Shown here: in pieces, positions 36,418 through 46,401 of the stretch | How the letters are laid out: each line of letters begins with the position of its first letter | Numbering within the stretch: position 1 is the stretch's first letter | Source: Marinomonas maritima | GTDB lineage: Bacteria; Pseudomonadota; Gammaproteobacteria; Pseudomonadales; Marinomonadaceae | Direction: 5' to 3' | NCBI RefSeq assembly: GCF_024435075.2 | Contig: NZ_JAMZEG020000003.1 | Coordinates: 310,001-374,000, forward strand | DNA length: 64,000 nucleotides | Position numbers and translations under genes: made by a program | The notes under the pieces: generated by a model | The model's database searches: none | The model's input: only the letters and a program-made list of their open reading frames with translations | Told to the model about the DNA's origin: nothing

Positions 36418-36777
36418 CTATTCAGTTACTGGAATATCCGATGTTGCTTTTTTACTGCTGCCACCCAACTCAGGCAACCCTACCGTTTCTTCGACTTGAG
36501 GAGCCGAAGGAACATAATCAAGCGCACCAGAAACATTTTTTGCTTGCTGGCTGGCATAAAAAGCCAAACCAAAGCTCGTCAAAAAGAAAACCAATGCAAA
36601 AAGCGCAGTCATCTTTCCAAAAAAACTACTACCACCTTGACTCCCAAATACTGTCTGGGACGCACCGCCACCACCAAAAGAGGCACCAGCGTCTGCACCT
36701 TTACCTTGCTGTAACAAAACCAACGCGATAATAGCTACCGCCGCTAGTACATGCAAAACTAAAATAAGTGCTTCCAT
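36418..36777 (-). CDS. secG: Preprotein translocase subunit SecG
   Basis: SecG is the small third subunit of the SecYEG channel. The 119-residue protein has two transmembrane helices (about 3-22 and 52-72) joined by the conserved cytosolic loop LLQQGKGADAGASFGGG and SQTVFGSQG. The C-terminal tail is polar and rich in Glu/Ser/Pro. The ATG at 36777 follows the tpiA stop by three bases. Confidence 0.95.
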   Translation of the reverse strand: MEALILVLHVLAAVAIIALVLLQQGKGADAGASFGGGGASQTVFGSQGGSSFFGKMTALFALVFFLTSFGLAFYASQQAKNVSGALDYVPSAPQVEETVGLPELGGSSKKATSDIPVTE

Positions 36778-36780
36778 CAA

Positions 36781-37530
36781 TTAACCCGCTGCCTTTACTA
36801 TCGCTATAAATTCTTTCGCATCAAGAGATGCACCACCAACAAGAGCACCATCCACGTCAGGCATTTTGAATAAAGCCGAGCTGGTTGATGCTTTAACACT
36901 TCCACCATACAAAATTTGCACTTTTTGAGATACAGACTCTGATGATTTAGCCAAAAAGGCTCTAATTGATTGATGTATTTCTTGCGCCTGCTCAGCACTT
37001 GCTGACAAACCAGTCCCTATTGCCCAAACTGGCTCATAGGCAATTGCCATCTGTTCAAAAGCGGCAATACCAACCACATCAATAACAGCTTGAATCTGAC
37101 GTTCGCAAACATCTAGTGTCTTACCTGATTCGCGTTCGACTAACGTCTCACCGATACACAACATTGGCACAAAACCAAAATCCAGCACCGTTTTCACTTT
37201 GGAGGCAACAATGTCATCGGTTTCGCCATAAAGTGAACGTCGCTCCGAGTGACCAAGCAATACATACTTGACCCCAAAGTCACCCAACATAGAAGCAGAT
37301 ACTTCTCCTGTGTAGGCACCTTTTAACTCATGACTAACATTTTGGGCAGCCAACATAACACTACCGCCACTTATTAAGTCGTTAACCTGAGATAAATAAG
37401 GAAAAGAAGGAGCAACAACCACCTCAGAGCTAGAACCGTCCATCTCAAGCAAGCCGCCAATCAGTGAAAGAATAGACTCTTTTGAGCCATTCATTTTCCA
37501 GTTACCAGCCACAATCTTTTGACGAATCAT
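36781..37530 (-). CDS. tpiA: Triosephosphate isomerase
   Basis: TpiA interconverts dihydroxyacetone phosphate and glyceraldehyde 3-phosphate. The 249-residue TIM barrel has NWKMNGS with the catalytic lysine, LLGHSERR with the catalytic histidine, and the base glutamate in AYEPVWAIGTG. The phosphate-binding YGGSV and GGAS are present at the C-terminus. It is followed directly by secG, a common pair. Confidence 0.97.
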   Translation of the reverse strand: MIRQKIVAGNWKMNGSKESILSLIGGLLEMDGSSSEVVVAPSFPYLSQVNDLISGGSVMLAAQNVSHELKGAYTGEVSASMLGDFGVKYVLLGHSERRSLYGETDDIVASKVKTVLDFGFVPMLCIGETLVERESGKTLDVCERQIQAVIDVVGIAAFEQMAIAYEPVWAIGTGLSASAEQAQEIHQSIRAFLAKSSESVSQKVQILYGGSVKASTSSALFKMPDVDGALVGGASLDAKEFIAIVKAAG

Positions 37531-37619
37531 ATCCTAACCCCTAAATTCGAGGCGCCCATTCTATGAAAAGCCCTCTTTGGTTTCAAGTATTTATTATTAT
37601 TCAGCACATAAAGTTTGCT

Positions 37620-38966
37620 TTATACACTCATTTTTTTGGAAACAACCGATTTAACTTCTTCAACCAGATAATCAACAAGCTCATCAACCGTCTCATCATC
37701 TCTACCTTCAACCATAACTCGAATCAAAGGCTCGGTTCCGGAGGCCCTTAGCAGAACACGCCCCAAACCATTCAAACGCTCATTAGCAACCGCTATAGCT
37801 TTCTGTAATGCGGGCTCTTCATTTGGTACAAAACGCTTTGCCACACGAATGTTTTTTAATTTCTGAGGAAACTTAACTAAACCGACAAGAAGCTCATCTA
37901 AATCTTTATCTTCTTCGATCATAGCCCTAAGCACTTGAAGCGCGGCAATAATACCATCGCCAGTTGTCGTAATAGACTTACACACAATATGACCCGATGG
38001 CTCGCCACCTAACAACCAACCATGCTGCTCTAACTTTTCATTAACATAGCGATCACCAACAGCAGCACGACTAAAGCCAATTCCCGTTTCAGAGAACGCT
38101 AGCTCTAAACCGAAATTACTCATCAAGGTACCAACAACTCCTCCACTAAAGCGCCCAGTTCGCATCAGGTGATTCGCAATAATATAAAGAATATCATCAC
38201 CATCACGAACCACACCATGTCGGTCAACTAATATTAATCGATCTCCATCACCGTCTAGAGCAATTCCAAGATCAGCCTCTTCAGCCAAAACATTTTTACG
38301 TAACAACTCAGGTTTTGTTGCACCACTGAATTCATTGATATTCAATCCATCCGGATTAACACCAATAGAAATCACTTCTGCGCCCAATTCCGAAAACACA
38401 CGAGGCGCAACGTGGTATGTTGCACCATCCGCGCAATCAACCACTATTTTTAAGCCACTTAACTGCAAGCCAATGGGAAAAGTACCCTTACAGTATTCAA
38501 TGTAACGCCCTGCTGCATCTTCGATGCGCTTCGCTCGCCCAATAAGACTAGATTCAACAACAACCATAGACTGCTCAAGAAAGTATTCTATCCGCTCTTC
38601 CACTTCGTCGGAAATTTTGCCACCTTGCGCAGAGAAAAACTTAATACCATTATCGGTGTAAGGATTATGAGATGCACTAATAACAATCCCCGCACTAGCA
38701 CGAAAAGTACGCGTCAAGTACGCAATTGCAGGTGTTGGCATTGGACCAACCAAACGAACATCAGCCCCTGCCGCGACAATACCAGCCTCAAGCGCAGACT
38801 CGAACATATAACCAGAAATACGCGTATCTTTACCGATTAGAATTTTCTTATCGTTTTCTTTAAAAACTTGCCCTGCTGCCCAGCCTAACTTAAGCATAAA
38901 CTCTGGCGTAATGGGCGCCGTACCCACTTTCCCACGAATTCCATCTGTACCAAAATATTTACGCAT
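37620..38966 (-). CDS. glmM: Phosphoglucosamine mutase
   Basis: GlmM converts glucosamine 6-phosphate to glucosamine 1-phosphate on the way to UDP-GlcNAc for peptidoglycan and LPS. The 448-residue protein has FGTDGIRG at the N-terminus, the phosphoserine loop ISASHNPYTDNG, the metal-binding DGDGDRL and the sugar-binding GEPSGHI. Its start overlaps the folP stop by one base, the usual folP-glmM coupling. Confidence 0.97.
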   Translation of the reverse strand: MRKYFGTDGIRGKVGTAPITPEFMLKLGWAAGQVFKENDKKILIGKDTRISGYMFESALEAGIVAAGADVRLVGPMPTPAIAYLTRTFRASAGIVISASHNPYTDNGIKFFSAQGGKISDEVEERIEYFLEQSMVVVESSLIGRAKRIEDAAGRYIEYCKGTFPIGLQLSGLKIVVDCADGATYHVAPRVFSELGAEVISIGVNPDGLNINEFSGATKPELLRKNVLAEEADLGIALDGDGDRLILVDRHGVVRDGDDILYIIANHLMRTGRFSGGVVGTLMSNFGLELAFSETGIGFSRAAVGDRYVNEKLEQHGWLLGGEPSGHIVCKSITTTGDGIIAALQVLRAMIEEDKDLDELLVGLVKFPQKLKNIRVAKRFVPNEEPALQKAIAVANERLNGLGRVLLRASGTEPLIRVMVEGRDDETVDELVDYLVEEVKSVVSKKMSV

Positions 38967-39799
38967 TAAACTTCTCTCTCAATACGAGACATTAGTGCCA
39001 GCATTTCAACATGTGGCCTAACATCATGAACCCTAAAGATACGAGCACCCTTTGAATAGGCAGAAGCATTTGCTCCCATCGTGCCATACAGACGCTCTTC
39101 AACTGGTAGATTTAATACATCCCCGATCATGGTCTTTCTAGAAAGACCAATAAGAACGTCAAATCCTAGTTTTTTAATTTTTTCGATATGATTTAGCAAT
39201 GATAAATTATGGGAAAGCACTTTACCAAATCCAATGCCTGGATCCAAAATCAAATGAGAACGAGCAATACCAACGGACTCACACTCTATGACTCGTGACA
39301 TTAAATAATCCGCAACATCATCCAGCACTTGCACATACTCAGGAGCATCTTGCATCGTTTTTGGCATACCTTTCATATGCATCAAACAAATTGGTAAATG
39401 AGCCTTTGCAGCTGCAAGCAACGCCCCTTCTCGCTCAAGCGCTCGAACATCATTAATTAGACCTGCACCTAATTCCGCAGCCCCTCGAATCACCTCAGCC
39501 GTACTGGTATCAACCGACACAATAATATCGAACCGCCGCTTAATTGCATCAATAACAGGCAAAACACGATCAAGCTCTTGCTGAGTACCAACAGAGACAG
39601 CCCCTGGGCGAGTTGACTCCCCTCCAACATCAATAATACTAGCGCCTTCTTGAATCATTTTTTCAGATTGCCGCAAAGCACTATCCAAGGAATTAAAAAC
39701 ACCTCCATCGGAAAAGGAATCAGGAGTAATATTTAGTATCCCCATAACATGAGGAAGGGACAAGTCTAACGACTTGTCCCCAAAGGACATTAACGACAT
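38966..39799 (-). CDS. folP: Dihydropteroate synthase
   Basis: FolP condenses p-aminobenzoate with the pterin pyrophosphate in folate synthesis and is the sulfonamide target. The 277-residue protein has GILNITPDSFSDGG, VGGESTRPGA, NDVRAL and LIGLSRKTMIG, covering the pterin and pABA loops. It lies between ftsH and glmM, the order seen in E. coli. Confidence 0.96.
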   Translation of the reverse strand: MSLMSFGDKSLDLSLPHVMGILNITPDSFSDGGVFNSLDSALRQSEKMIQEGASIIDVGGESTRPGAVSVGTQQELDRVLPVIDAIKRRFDIIVSVDTSTAEVIRGAAELGAGLINDVRALEREGALLAAAKAHLPICLMHMKGMPKTMQDAPEYVQVLDDVADYLMSRVIECESVGIARSHLILDPGIGFGKVLSHNLSLLNHIEKIKKLGFDVLIGLSRKTMIGDVLNLPVEERLYGTMGANASAYSKGARIFRVHDVRPHVEMLALMSRIEREV

Positions 39800-39831
39800 G
39801 AAAAGACCACATCAAAAATCAACAACACAAG

Positions 39832-41796
39832 TTATTCACTCGCAGGTTTAGGTGTTTGATTTGGAGTTTCATCTTGATCATCCGAACCCACTTCTGATGA
39901 AGACGTCTCATCAGTTGATTCAGTTTCATCGCCTTTTGGTGAGTTAGCCCCTGGATCAGACCAACCTTCAGGCGCGGAAGGCTTTTTACCATCCATAATC
40001 TCTTTGATTTGCTTAGCATCTATCGTTTCATACTGCATCAAAGCTTCAGCCATCACTTCCAGCTTAGAGCGATGTTCATGCAGTATTTCTGTCGCTTTCA
40101 CGTAACAACGGCTAATAATATCTTGGACTTCAGCGTCAATTATTTTCCCTGTTTCAGGTGAGAAATAATTGGCTTTACTGCCCGTTGGCCCAGCAATATA
40201 ACCGCCACTATTATTATCGTCTTCTTCATAAGCAAATGGACCAAGCTTCGCAGACAAGCCCCACTTAGTTACCATGTTACGAGCAATACTCGTAGCACGT
40301 TCAATATCATTTGACGCTCCGGTAGATACACCATCGAAACCGTGCACAATCTCTTCCGCAATACGACCGCCATAAAGACTACAAACCTGACTCTCAAGCC
40401 CTGTTTTACTCACGCTGTATTTATCTTCTTCTGGCAAATACATAGTGACACCAAGAGCGCGTCCACGAGGAATAATAGAGACTTTATACACAGGATCATG
40501 CTCTGGCATTAAGTAACCAACAATAGTATGACCCGCTTCATGGTAAGCCGTGTTTAATTTTTCTTTATCACTCATCACCATGGTTTTGCGCTCGGCACCC
40601 ATGAGGATTTTATCTTTTGCCAGTTCAAGCTGCTCCATATTCACCAAACGGCGATTTGAGCGCGCTGCAAATAACGCAGCTTCGTTAACCAAGTTAGCTA
40701 AATCCGCACCAGAGAAACCAGGCGTACCGCGAGCGATGTTTTTTGGCTCAACATCATCATCACAAGGCACTTTACGCAAATGCACCTTCAAAATCTGTTC
40801 GCGACCACGAATATCCGGCAAACCAACTTGTACCTGACGATCAAAACGACCAGGACGCAACAATGCCGGATCCAATACATCTGGACGGTTAGTCGCTGCA
40901 ATAACGATAATACCTTCGTTACCTTCAAAACCATCCATTTCAACCAACAGTTGGTTTAACGTTTGCTCACGCTCATCATTACCGCCGCCCATACCGGAAC
41001 CACGATTACGACCTACCGCATCAATTTCATCAATGAAAATTATGCATGGCGCATGCTTTTTCGCTTGTTCAAACATATCACGAACACGCGACGCACCCAC
41101 ACCAACAAACATTTCGACGAAGTCAGAACCAGATATGGTAAAAAACGGCACTTTCGCTTCACCTGCGATCGCTTTAGCAAGCAAGGTTTTACCAGTACCC
41201 GGAGGACCACACATCAAAATACCGCGAGGTATTTTACCGCCTAGGCGTTGATATTTACTTGGCTCACGAAGAAAGTCCACCAACTCTGATGTATCTTCTT
41301 TCGCTTCATCACAACCAGCGACATCTGCAAAAGTAGTTTTAATCTGATCCTCTGGTAAAAGACGCGCTTTAGACTTACCAAAAGACATTGGTCCACCTTT
41401 ACCGCCACCGCCACCCTGCATCTGGCGCATGAAAAACATGAAAATCGCAAGAATAAGAAGAATAGGAAAACTAGCGACCAGCAATTGGGTCCAAATACTT
41501 TGCTGTTCAGGTAAACGACCCTCTACAACAACATTATTAGTAAGCAGATCATCCATTATTTTAGGGTCTGCTGCGGCAGGACGAACCGTATCAAACGTGT
41601 CGCCGCTAGTACGGGTACCACTAATGGTATAGCCCTCAACAACGACTTTCGCTATTCGTCCATCCTGAACCTCTTTCACAAATTCAGAATAAGTGATTCG
41701 ATTGGTATCAGCTGTCGTATTAAAATTATTAAAAACTGTCAGTAGCACAGCAGCAATCACCAACCACAACAGTATATTTTTCATCATATCGTTCAA
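39832..41796 (-). CDS. ftsH: ATP-dependent zinc metalloprotease FtsH
   Basis: FtsH is the membrane AAA+ protease that degrades LpxC, sigma-32 and damaged membrane proteins. The start chosen is the TTG at 41796, giving (M)NDMMKNILLWL, with GAGG about seven bases upstream; a GTG six bases earlier leaves no room for that site. Two transmembrane helices (about 6-24 and 105-124) flank the periplasmic domain. Then come Walker A GPPGTGKT, Walker B IIFIDEID and the zinc motif HEAGH. The tail is acidic and low-complexity. Confidence 0.96.
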   Translation of the reverse strand: MNDMMKNILLWLVIAAVLLTVFNNFNTTADTNRITYSEFVKEVQDGRIAKVVVEGYTISGTRTSGDTFDTVRPAAADPKIMDDLLTNNVVVEGRLPEQQSIWTQLLVASFPILLILAIFMFFMRQMQGGGGGKGGPMSFGKSKARLLPEDQIKTTFADVAGCDEAKEDTSELVDFLREPSKYQRLGGKIPRGILMCGPPGTGKTLLAKAIAGEAKVPFFTISGSDFVEMFVGVGASRVRDMFEQAKKHAPCIIFIDEIDAVGRNRGSGMGGGNDEREQTLNQLLVEMDGFEGNEGIIVIAATNRPDVLDPALLRPGRFDRQVQVGLPDIRGREQILKVHLRKVPCDDDVEPKNIARGTPGFSGADLANLVNEAALFAARSNRRLVNMEQLELAKDKILMGAERKTMVMSDKEKLNTAYHEAGHTIVGYLMPEHDPVYKVSIIPRGRALGVTMYLPEEDKYSVSKTGLESQVCSLYGGRIAEEIVHGFDGVSTGASNDIERATSIARNMVTKWGLSAKLGPFAYEEDDNNSGGYIAGPTGSKANYFSPETGKIIDAEVQDIISRCYVKATEILHEHRSKLEVMAEALMQYETIDAKQIKEIMDGKKPSAPEGWSDPGANSPKGDETESTDETSSSEVGSDDQDETPNQTPKPASE

Positions 41797-41856
41797 GAGC
41801 ACACCTCTAAACGGTTATTTTTAATGTCTCTGGTCATAATACCAGAACATCTCTCA

Positions 41857-42477
41857 TTAACCTTTATATTGTCTTCCTAATAAGTAAACTTCGCGACTTC
41901 TGGCTCGCGACGCATCCGGCTTACGCGTTATAACGGAATCAAATTGAGCCCGCATGGTTTTGAGGTATTCTTCAAACCCTTCACCCTGAAACACTTTCAC
42001 CAAAAAATTCCCACCTGGACGCAACACTTGAGCCGCCATGTCCAACGCAAGCTCTACAAGATACATGGCTTGTGGCTGATCTGCAGAACTGTTACCACTC
42101 ATATTGGGGGCCATATCTGAAATTACAAGATCCGCTTTCTCATCTCCAATCTCAGCCAAGATTGCCTCGTATACTTCTTGTTCAGTAAAATCCCCTTGAA
42201 CAAAACTTACACCAGCCAAAGGTGACATTTCCAAAATATCCGAGGCCACAACAGTGCCCTTATCACCCACCAATTTCGCCGCCACTTGAGACCATCCACC
42301 CGGCGCCGCACCTAAGTCAACAACACGCATAGCAGGTCTAAACAATTTATCTTTATCGTTAATCTCCATCAGTTTATAACTGGCCCTAGAGCGATAACCA
42401 TCTTGTTGGGATTTTTTGACATACGGATCGTCAAAATGTTCCTTCATCCAACTATTACTACTTTTTGATCTTGCCAC
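41857..42477 (-). CDS. rlmE: 23S rRNA 2'-O-ribose methyltransferase RlmE
   Basis: RlmE (FtsJ/RrmJ) methylates U2552 in the 23S A-loop. The 206-residue protein has RSRASYKLMEI with the catalytic lysine, the SAM motif VVDLGAAPGGWSQ, SDMAPNMSG and the final catalytic lysine in FLVKVFQGEG. The start codon is GTG. It precedes ftsH and is divergent from yhbY, as in E. coli. Confidence 0.96.
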   Translation of the reverse strand: MARSKSSNSWMKEHFDDPYVKKSQQDGYRSRASYKLMEINDKDKLFRPAMRVVDLGAAPGGWSQVAAKLVGDKGTVVASDILEMSPLAGVSFVQGDFTEQEVYEAILAEIGDEKADLVISDMAPNMSGNSSADQPQAMYLVELALDMAAQVLRPGGNFLVKVFQGEGFEEYLKTMRAQFDSVITRKPDASRARSREVYLLGRQYKG

Positions 42478-42576
42478 GTTTTCATCATACCTAAATCAGT
42501 CAATATTCCGCTATAATATCGCTTAACCTCTAAAGCCTCCAATAAAGAGGGTCAACTAATATGAGAAAATTTTACT

Positions 42577-42879
42577 ATGAGCATTACAAACGCCCAAAAA
42601 AAGCAATATCGCCTAATTGGTCACGCACTTAACCCAGTGGTCATGATAGCAGGCAACGGCTTAACAGAAACCGTATTAACAGAAATTGACCGCGCACTTG
42701 AAGACCACGAACTCATTAAAGTACGCATCAGCATCATGGATCGTGAAGTCCGTAGCGCACTTATTGCAGAAATCAGCAAAATAATGAAATGCGAAACAGT
42801 TCAAACCATTGGCAAAGTCGCACTTTTTTACCGCGCAGCGTTAGAAGCAAACCCAAAACTGTCTAACCTACTACGCTAA
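42577..42879 (+). CDS. yhbY: CRM-domain ribosome assembly RNA-binding protein YhbY
   Basis: The 100-residue protein is a single CRM domain: QKKQYRLIGHALNPVVMIAGNGLTETVL with the GxxG loop, and ALEDHELIKVRI. It binds pre-50S ribosomal particles in E. coli. A TATAAT lies upstream near 42512, suggesting its promoter in the 99-bp rlmE-yhbY gap. Confidence 0.93.
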   Translation: MSITNAQKKQYRLIGHALNPVVMIAGNGLTETVLTEIDRALEDHELIKVRISIMDREVRSALIAEISKIMKCETVQTIGKVALFYRAALEANPKLSNLLR

Positions 42880-42980
42880 AACCGAAACTGAGATAGTCTT
42901 TTTGTACGAAAAACAGACTATCTCTAAACTCTTCAAAATAACGGCCGATACCTTTGACAGCTAACAAAGGAGCCGTACTA

Positions 42981-43823
42981 ATGCTATTTATAGAGGCGCT
43001 CAATAGGGCCAGTACTCAGTCGAATGAGAAAAAGTTGATTTCTAGAGCCAAATATCGCCCTACAATCAGCAATAAAGACTCTGTTGATCTAAGCTCTGCA
43101 GCGCATCAAGTAAAGGAAATACACCTAGATAGCCAAGCTAAAACACAACTCACCGCCTCAACAAGCGTTTTCGCCAACCTTATTGAGCACACATTACAAC
43201 ATATAATAAACGCTAACCTTCACCTACACTCTCCAGAAGAGCTCAATCTAGACTTAAAGAGTTGGCAATTATTTTTACAAGTCCCTCCTATAAACGCAGA
43301 GAAGGACAAAAAAGTAGTTGGCTACATAACACCAGAAATACATCAGCGCCCACCAGCAAAGCAGCTGATATTTCATATTCCAGTCAAACCTTCCTATGGA
43401 ATTCCTGTTGAAATGACATTACTTGTGTCACCTCACAACGGATCACCAGAAGCCCCCGACTTCTTTCGTACGTTCCAAAAAGAAAGCTGGTTACCTGTTT
43501 TGCGCACACCTTATCCACCAGAATTCCTTAGCCAACAAATAACCCATCATCACATCATGCTTGACCAAGATGGTGAACCAGATCAACTATCGCCGCTTTA
43601 CGCTCACATAAATCAAAGCCGAATAATAAATGAAAAAAATATTCCCCCTCAAACTTTCGGACTAAGAATATGGAAAGCGAAAAACAACGCCCTAACACCG
43701 ATCGTTTTAGGGGACAAACAAATCGGCTTATTGTTTGTCGGTCATCACAAGCCATTAGAAGGGAGCATTATTAGTGAAAAAGAAAGAGCCAAACACGCAA
43801 GTAAGCTCTACACAAAGGCATAA
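42981..43823 (+). CDS. Hypothetical protein, 280 residues
   Basis: I do not recognise a family. The start is the ATG at 42981 with AAAGGAG seven bases upstream; a TTG at 42954 in frame is less likely. The protein has no signal peptide or membrane helix. It is fairly polar at the N-terminus (residues 1-60) and then has alternating strands with many Pro and His. The C-terminal IVLGDKQIGLLFVGHHKP ends in a basic tail. It lies between yhbY and the convergent erpA. The layout slightly recalls flagellar hook-length-type cytosolic proteins, but nothing supports that directly. Confidence 0.65.
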   Translation: MLFIEALNRASTQSNEKKLISRAKYRPTISNKDSVDLSSAAHQVKEIHLDSQAKTQLTASTSVFANLIEHTLQHIINANLHLHSPEELNLDLKSWQLFLQVPPINAEKDKKVVGYITPEIHQRPPAKQLIFHIPVKPSYGIPVEMTLLVSPHNGSPEAPDFFRTFQKESWLPVLRTPYPPEFLSQQITHHHIMLDQDGEPDQLSPLYAHINQSRIINEKNIPPQTFGLRIWKAKNNALTPIVLGDKQIGLLFVGHHKPLEGSIISEKERAKHASKLYTKA

Positions 43824-43845
43824 GTGAAAATTTACGCAATAAAAA

Positions 43846-43872
43846 GCCCTTCACACTATTCGCATGAAGGGC
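43846..43872. terminator. Bidirectional terminator between unknown gene and erpA
   Basis: The 8-bp stem GCCCTTCA/TGAAGGGC has an 11-base loop, flanked by AAAAA on the left and a T-rich stretch on the right. Confidence 0.75.
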
Positions 43873-43911
43873 CTATTTATTATCCGTCGATTGGCAACAA
43901 GAATACAAAAA

Positions 43912-44259
43912 CTAGATACTGAAACTCGCGCCACAACCACAGGTAGATGTGGCATTAGGGTTTTGCACAACAAACCGCGAGCCTTCTAAGTTTTCTTTAT
44001 AGTCCACTTCTGACCCAACGAGGTATTGAAAACTCAAAGGATCAACAACCAAAGTCACTCCGTTACGCACCACTTCAGTATCGTCTTCTTGATGCTCTTC
44101 ATCGAAGGTAAAACCATACTGGAAACCAGAGCAACCACCTCCTGTCACATAAACACGCAACATAAGTCGATCATTCTCTTCTTCTTTAATCAAAGCTTGC
44201 AACTTCGCCGCTGCCGATTCTGTAAACTCGATAGGGTCAACCGATTCAACCATGCTCAT
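43912..44259 (-). CDS. erpA: Iron-sulfur cluster insertion protein ErpA
   Basis: ErpA is an A-type carrier that hands [4Fe-4S] clusters to targets such as IspG. The 115-residue protein has the three conserved cysteines: one in GGGCSGFQYGF and two in TSTCGCGASF at the C-terminus. The DPIEFTESAAAKLQALIKEE N-terminus also fits. The start could be M1 or the second Met two codons later. It is separate from any isc or suf genes in this window. Confidence 0.94.
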   Translation of the reverse strand: MSMVESVDPIEFTESAAAKLQALIKEEENDRLMLRVYVTGGGCSGFQYGFTFDEEHQEDDTEVVRNGVTLVVDPLSFQYLVGSEVDYKENLEGSRFVVQNPNATSTCGCGASFSI

Positions 44260-44328
44260 TCTGACACCACTAAAACTGTTCTAATGAATGAATTATCCTC
44301 TTAACCTAGTAAATTAGTCAAGTATTGA

Positions 44329-45915
44329 TCAATGTTCACGCGTCGAGCGGAAACGAACCTGAGGCCATTTCTCTTCTGCCATCATCAAATTCACCCGCGT
44401 TGGTGCCAGATACGTTAAATGCCCACCACCATCAATCGCTAGATTATCTCGGCACTTATTTTTAAATTCGTCAAATTTCTTAGGGTCATCACATTCAACC
44501 CAACGTGCTGTATTAACGTTAACCGCTTCGTAAATACATTCCACTTTATATTCGTCTTTCAAACGATAGGCTACCACTTCGTATTGCAACTGACCAACCG
44601 CACCAACAATCAGCTCATTGTTTCGCTGCGGCATAAATAGCTGGGTCGAGCCTTCTTCAGAAAGTTGCTGCAACCCCTTTTGTAATGCTTTCATCTTCAT
44701 TGGGTCTTTTAAGCGAACGCGACGAAAGAGCTCTGGCGCAAAGTGAGGAATACCCGTAAATTTCAGATCTTCGCCTTCGGTAAAAGTGTCGCCTATCTGG
44801 ATGGTGCCGTGGTTATGTAAACCAATAATATCGCCTGAAAAAGCCTCTTCAACACCTTCACGATCACCTGCTGTGAAAGAAACAGCATCAGTGACCTTGA
44901 TATCCTTACCAATACGGCAATGTCGCATTTTCATGCCACGGCTATACGTTCCTGAACACACCCTCATAAAGGCAATGCGATCACGATGTTTCGGATCCAT
45001 ATTGGCTTGTATTTTAAAAATAAATCCAGAAAATTTCTCTTCTACTGCTGGCACGGTACGGCCGTTTGTTTCACGGTCAATGGGAGATGGTGCCCACTCA
45101 ACAAAGCCATCTAACATTTCACGAACGCCGAAGTTAGACAGTGCGGTACCAAAAAACACAGGGGTCAATTTACCCGCTAAATACGCTTCTAGGTTGAACT
45201 CATGACTAGCGCCACGCACCAACTCAATTTCATCCACATACGCATCCCAATCATCACCCAGCAATTCTTTGGCGGCATCAGATTGTAAGCCTTCAATACG
45301 AATATCATCCATTAAGGTATGACCTCGACCACGCACAAAGACGTGAATCGTATCCGTATAAAGGTTGTATACCCCTTTAAAGAAATGACTCATACCAATA
45401 GGCCAGGTGATTGGCGCAGCCACAATCTTTAAGACCGCTTCCACCTCATCCAACAAATCAATTGGATCACGAATATCGCGGTCCATTTTATTAATGAAAG
45501 TCAAAATCGGCGTATCGCGCAAACGACACACCTCCATCAATTTAATGGTGCGATCCTCTACCCCTTTTGCGCCGTCGATGATCATCAGCACAGAGTCAAC
45601 CGCCGTTAACGTCCGGTAGGTGTCTTCTGAGAAATCTTCGTGCCCGGGTGTATCAAGCAAGTTAACCGTGCAATCTTTATAAGGAAACTGCATCACTGAC
45701 GATGTAATGGATATACCGCGCTGCTTCTCCATCGCCATCCAGTCAGAGGTAGCGTGTTTATCACCTTTACGCCCCTTCACAGACCCTGCCGTTTGAATAA
45801 GTTGCCCAAGCAACAAAAGCTTTTCGGTGATGGTTGTTTTACCCGCATCAGGGTGCGATATGATCGCGAAAGTTCTTCGTTTACTTACTTCGTTAAGAAA
45901 GTTCTGGTCTGCCAT
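44329..45915 (-). CDS. prfC: Peptide chain release factor 3
   Basis: RF3 is the GTPase that removes RF1/RF2 after termination. The 528-residue protein has the GTPase motifs HPDAGKTT, RGISITSSVMQF, DTPGHEDF and NKMD. These are followed by domain II and the C-terminal domain (FMPQRNNELIVGAVGQLQ). It stands alone, followed by a 485-bp gap and the two-component genes in divergent orientation. Confidence 0.97.
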   Translation of the reverse strand: MADQNFLNEVSKRRTFAIISHPDAGKTTITEKLLLLGQLIQTAGSVKGRKGDKHATSDWMAMEKQRGISITSSVMQFPYKDCTVNLLDTPGHEDFSEDTYRTLTAVDSVLMIIDGAKGVEDRTIKLMEVCRLRDTPILTFINKMDRDIRDPIDLLDEVEAVLKIVAAPITWPIGMSHFFKGVYNLYTDTIHVFVRGRGHTLMDDIRIEGLQSDAAKELLGDDWDAYVDEIELVRGASHEFNLEAYLAGKLTPVFFGTALSNFGVREMLDGFVEWAPSPIDRETNGRTVPAVEEKFSGFIFKIQANMDPKHRDRIAFMRVCSGTYSRGMKMRHCRIGKDIKVTDAVSFTAGDREGVEEAFSGDIIGLHNHGTIQIGDTFTEGEDLKFTGIPHFAPELFRRVRLKDPMKMKALQKGLQQLSEEGSTQLFMPQRNNELIVGAVGQLQYEVVAYRLKDEYKVECIYEAVNVNTARWVECDDPKKFDEFKNKCRDNLAIDGGGHLTYLAPTRVNLMMAEEKWPQVRFRSTREH

Positions 45916-46401
45916 TAAAAAATTCTTTTAGGTTCTGCGTGGTTTTTACATTTTCTATAAAAGGCCAACGTTACGTCGTCTTTATCAAAAACCCCGTCAT
46001 GTTAATCGTAGTTGTATACGGCCATTTTCGCTGATATGGCACTTTTAAACAATCAATGGCTGAGTAATAAATGGCTATTTAGGCTTATAGCATCACCCCT
46101 TTTCCATATTCTATGTGGATCTGCTCACCAGATTCATATATCACGCTCAACAATCAAGACACTCAGTAACGTTAAAACACTGAGTGCGACAACAAGACTG
46201 AAACACTTTCGGTCTGCATACAGCCTTCATTAGTATTATAAATGCCAATAAGTCACATCGCCGATTAGTGTGCTATTTAAAGCTTGTGATGGGACATTTT
46301 TGTCCTCACTATAGGCAGAAACGCAATAAAAATCAGGCCTCATAGTTGGCATAGAATTTTCATTGTGGAATCTAATTATAAAAATAACAGGACGAACATA
46401 G
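45916..46401. other. prfC-histidine kinase intergenic region
   Basis: The 486-bp gap between divergent genes contains two inverted repeats. CACTCAGT/ACTGAGTG (46160-46186) has an 11-base loop, and GGACA-TTTT-TGTCC (46292-46305) lies about 100 bp before the kinase start. A 73-codon frame near 46012 has no ribosome binding site or family match. The repeats could be operators or leader structures. Confidence 0.45.

Noticed and set aside
36178..36714. Plus-strand frame of 178 codons containing GGLEPPRAKLTTPSRW
   Set aside because: It is the antisense of the tRNA-Leu gene and of secG; this peptide string is a well-known artefact of translating a leucine tRNA backwards.
46012..46233. 73-codon frame in the prfC-kinase gap
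   Set aside because: No ribosome binding site, no family resemblance, unusual composition.
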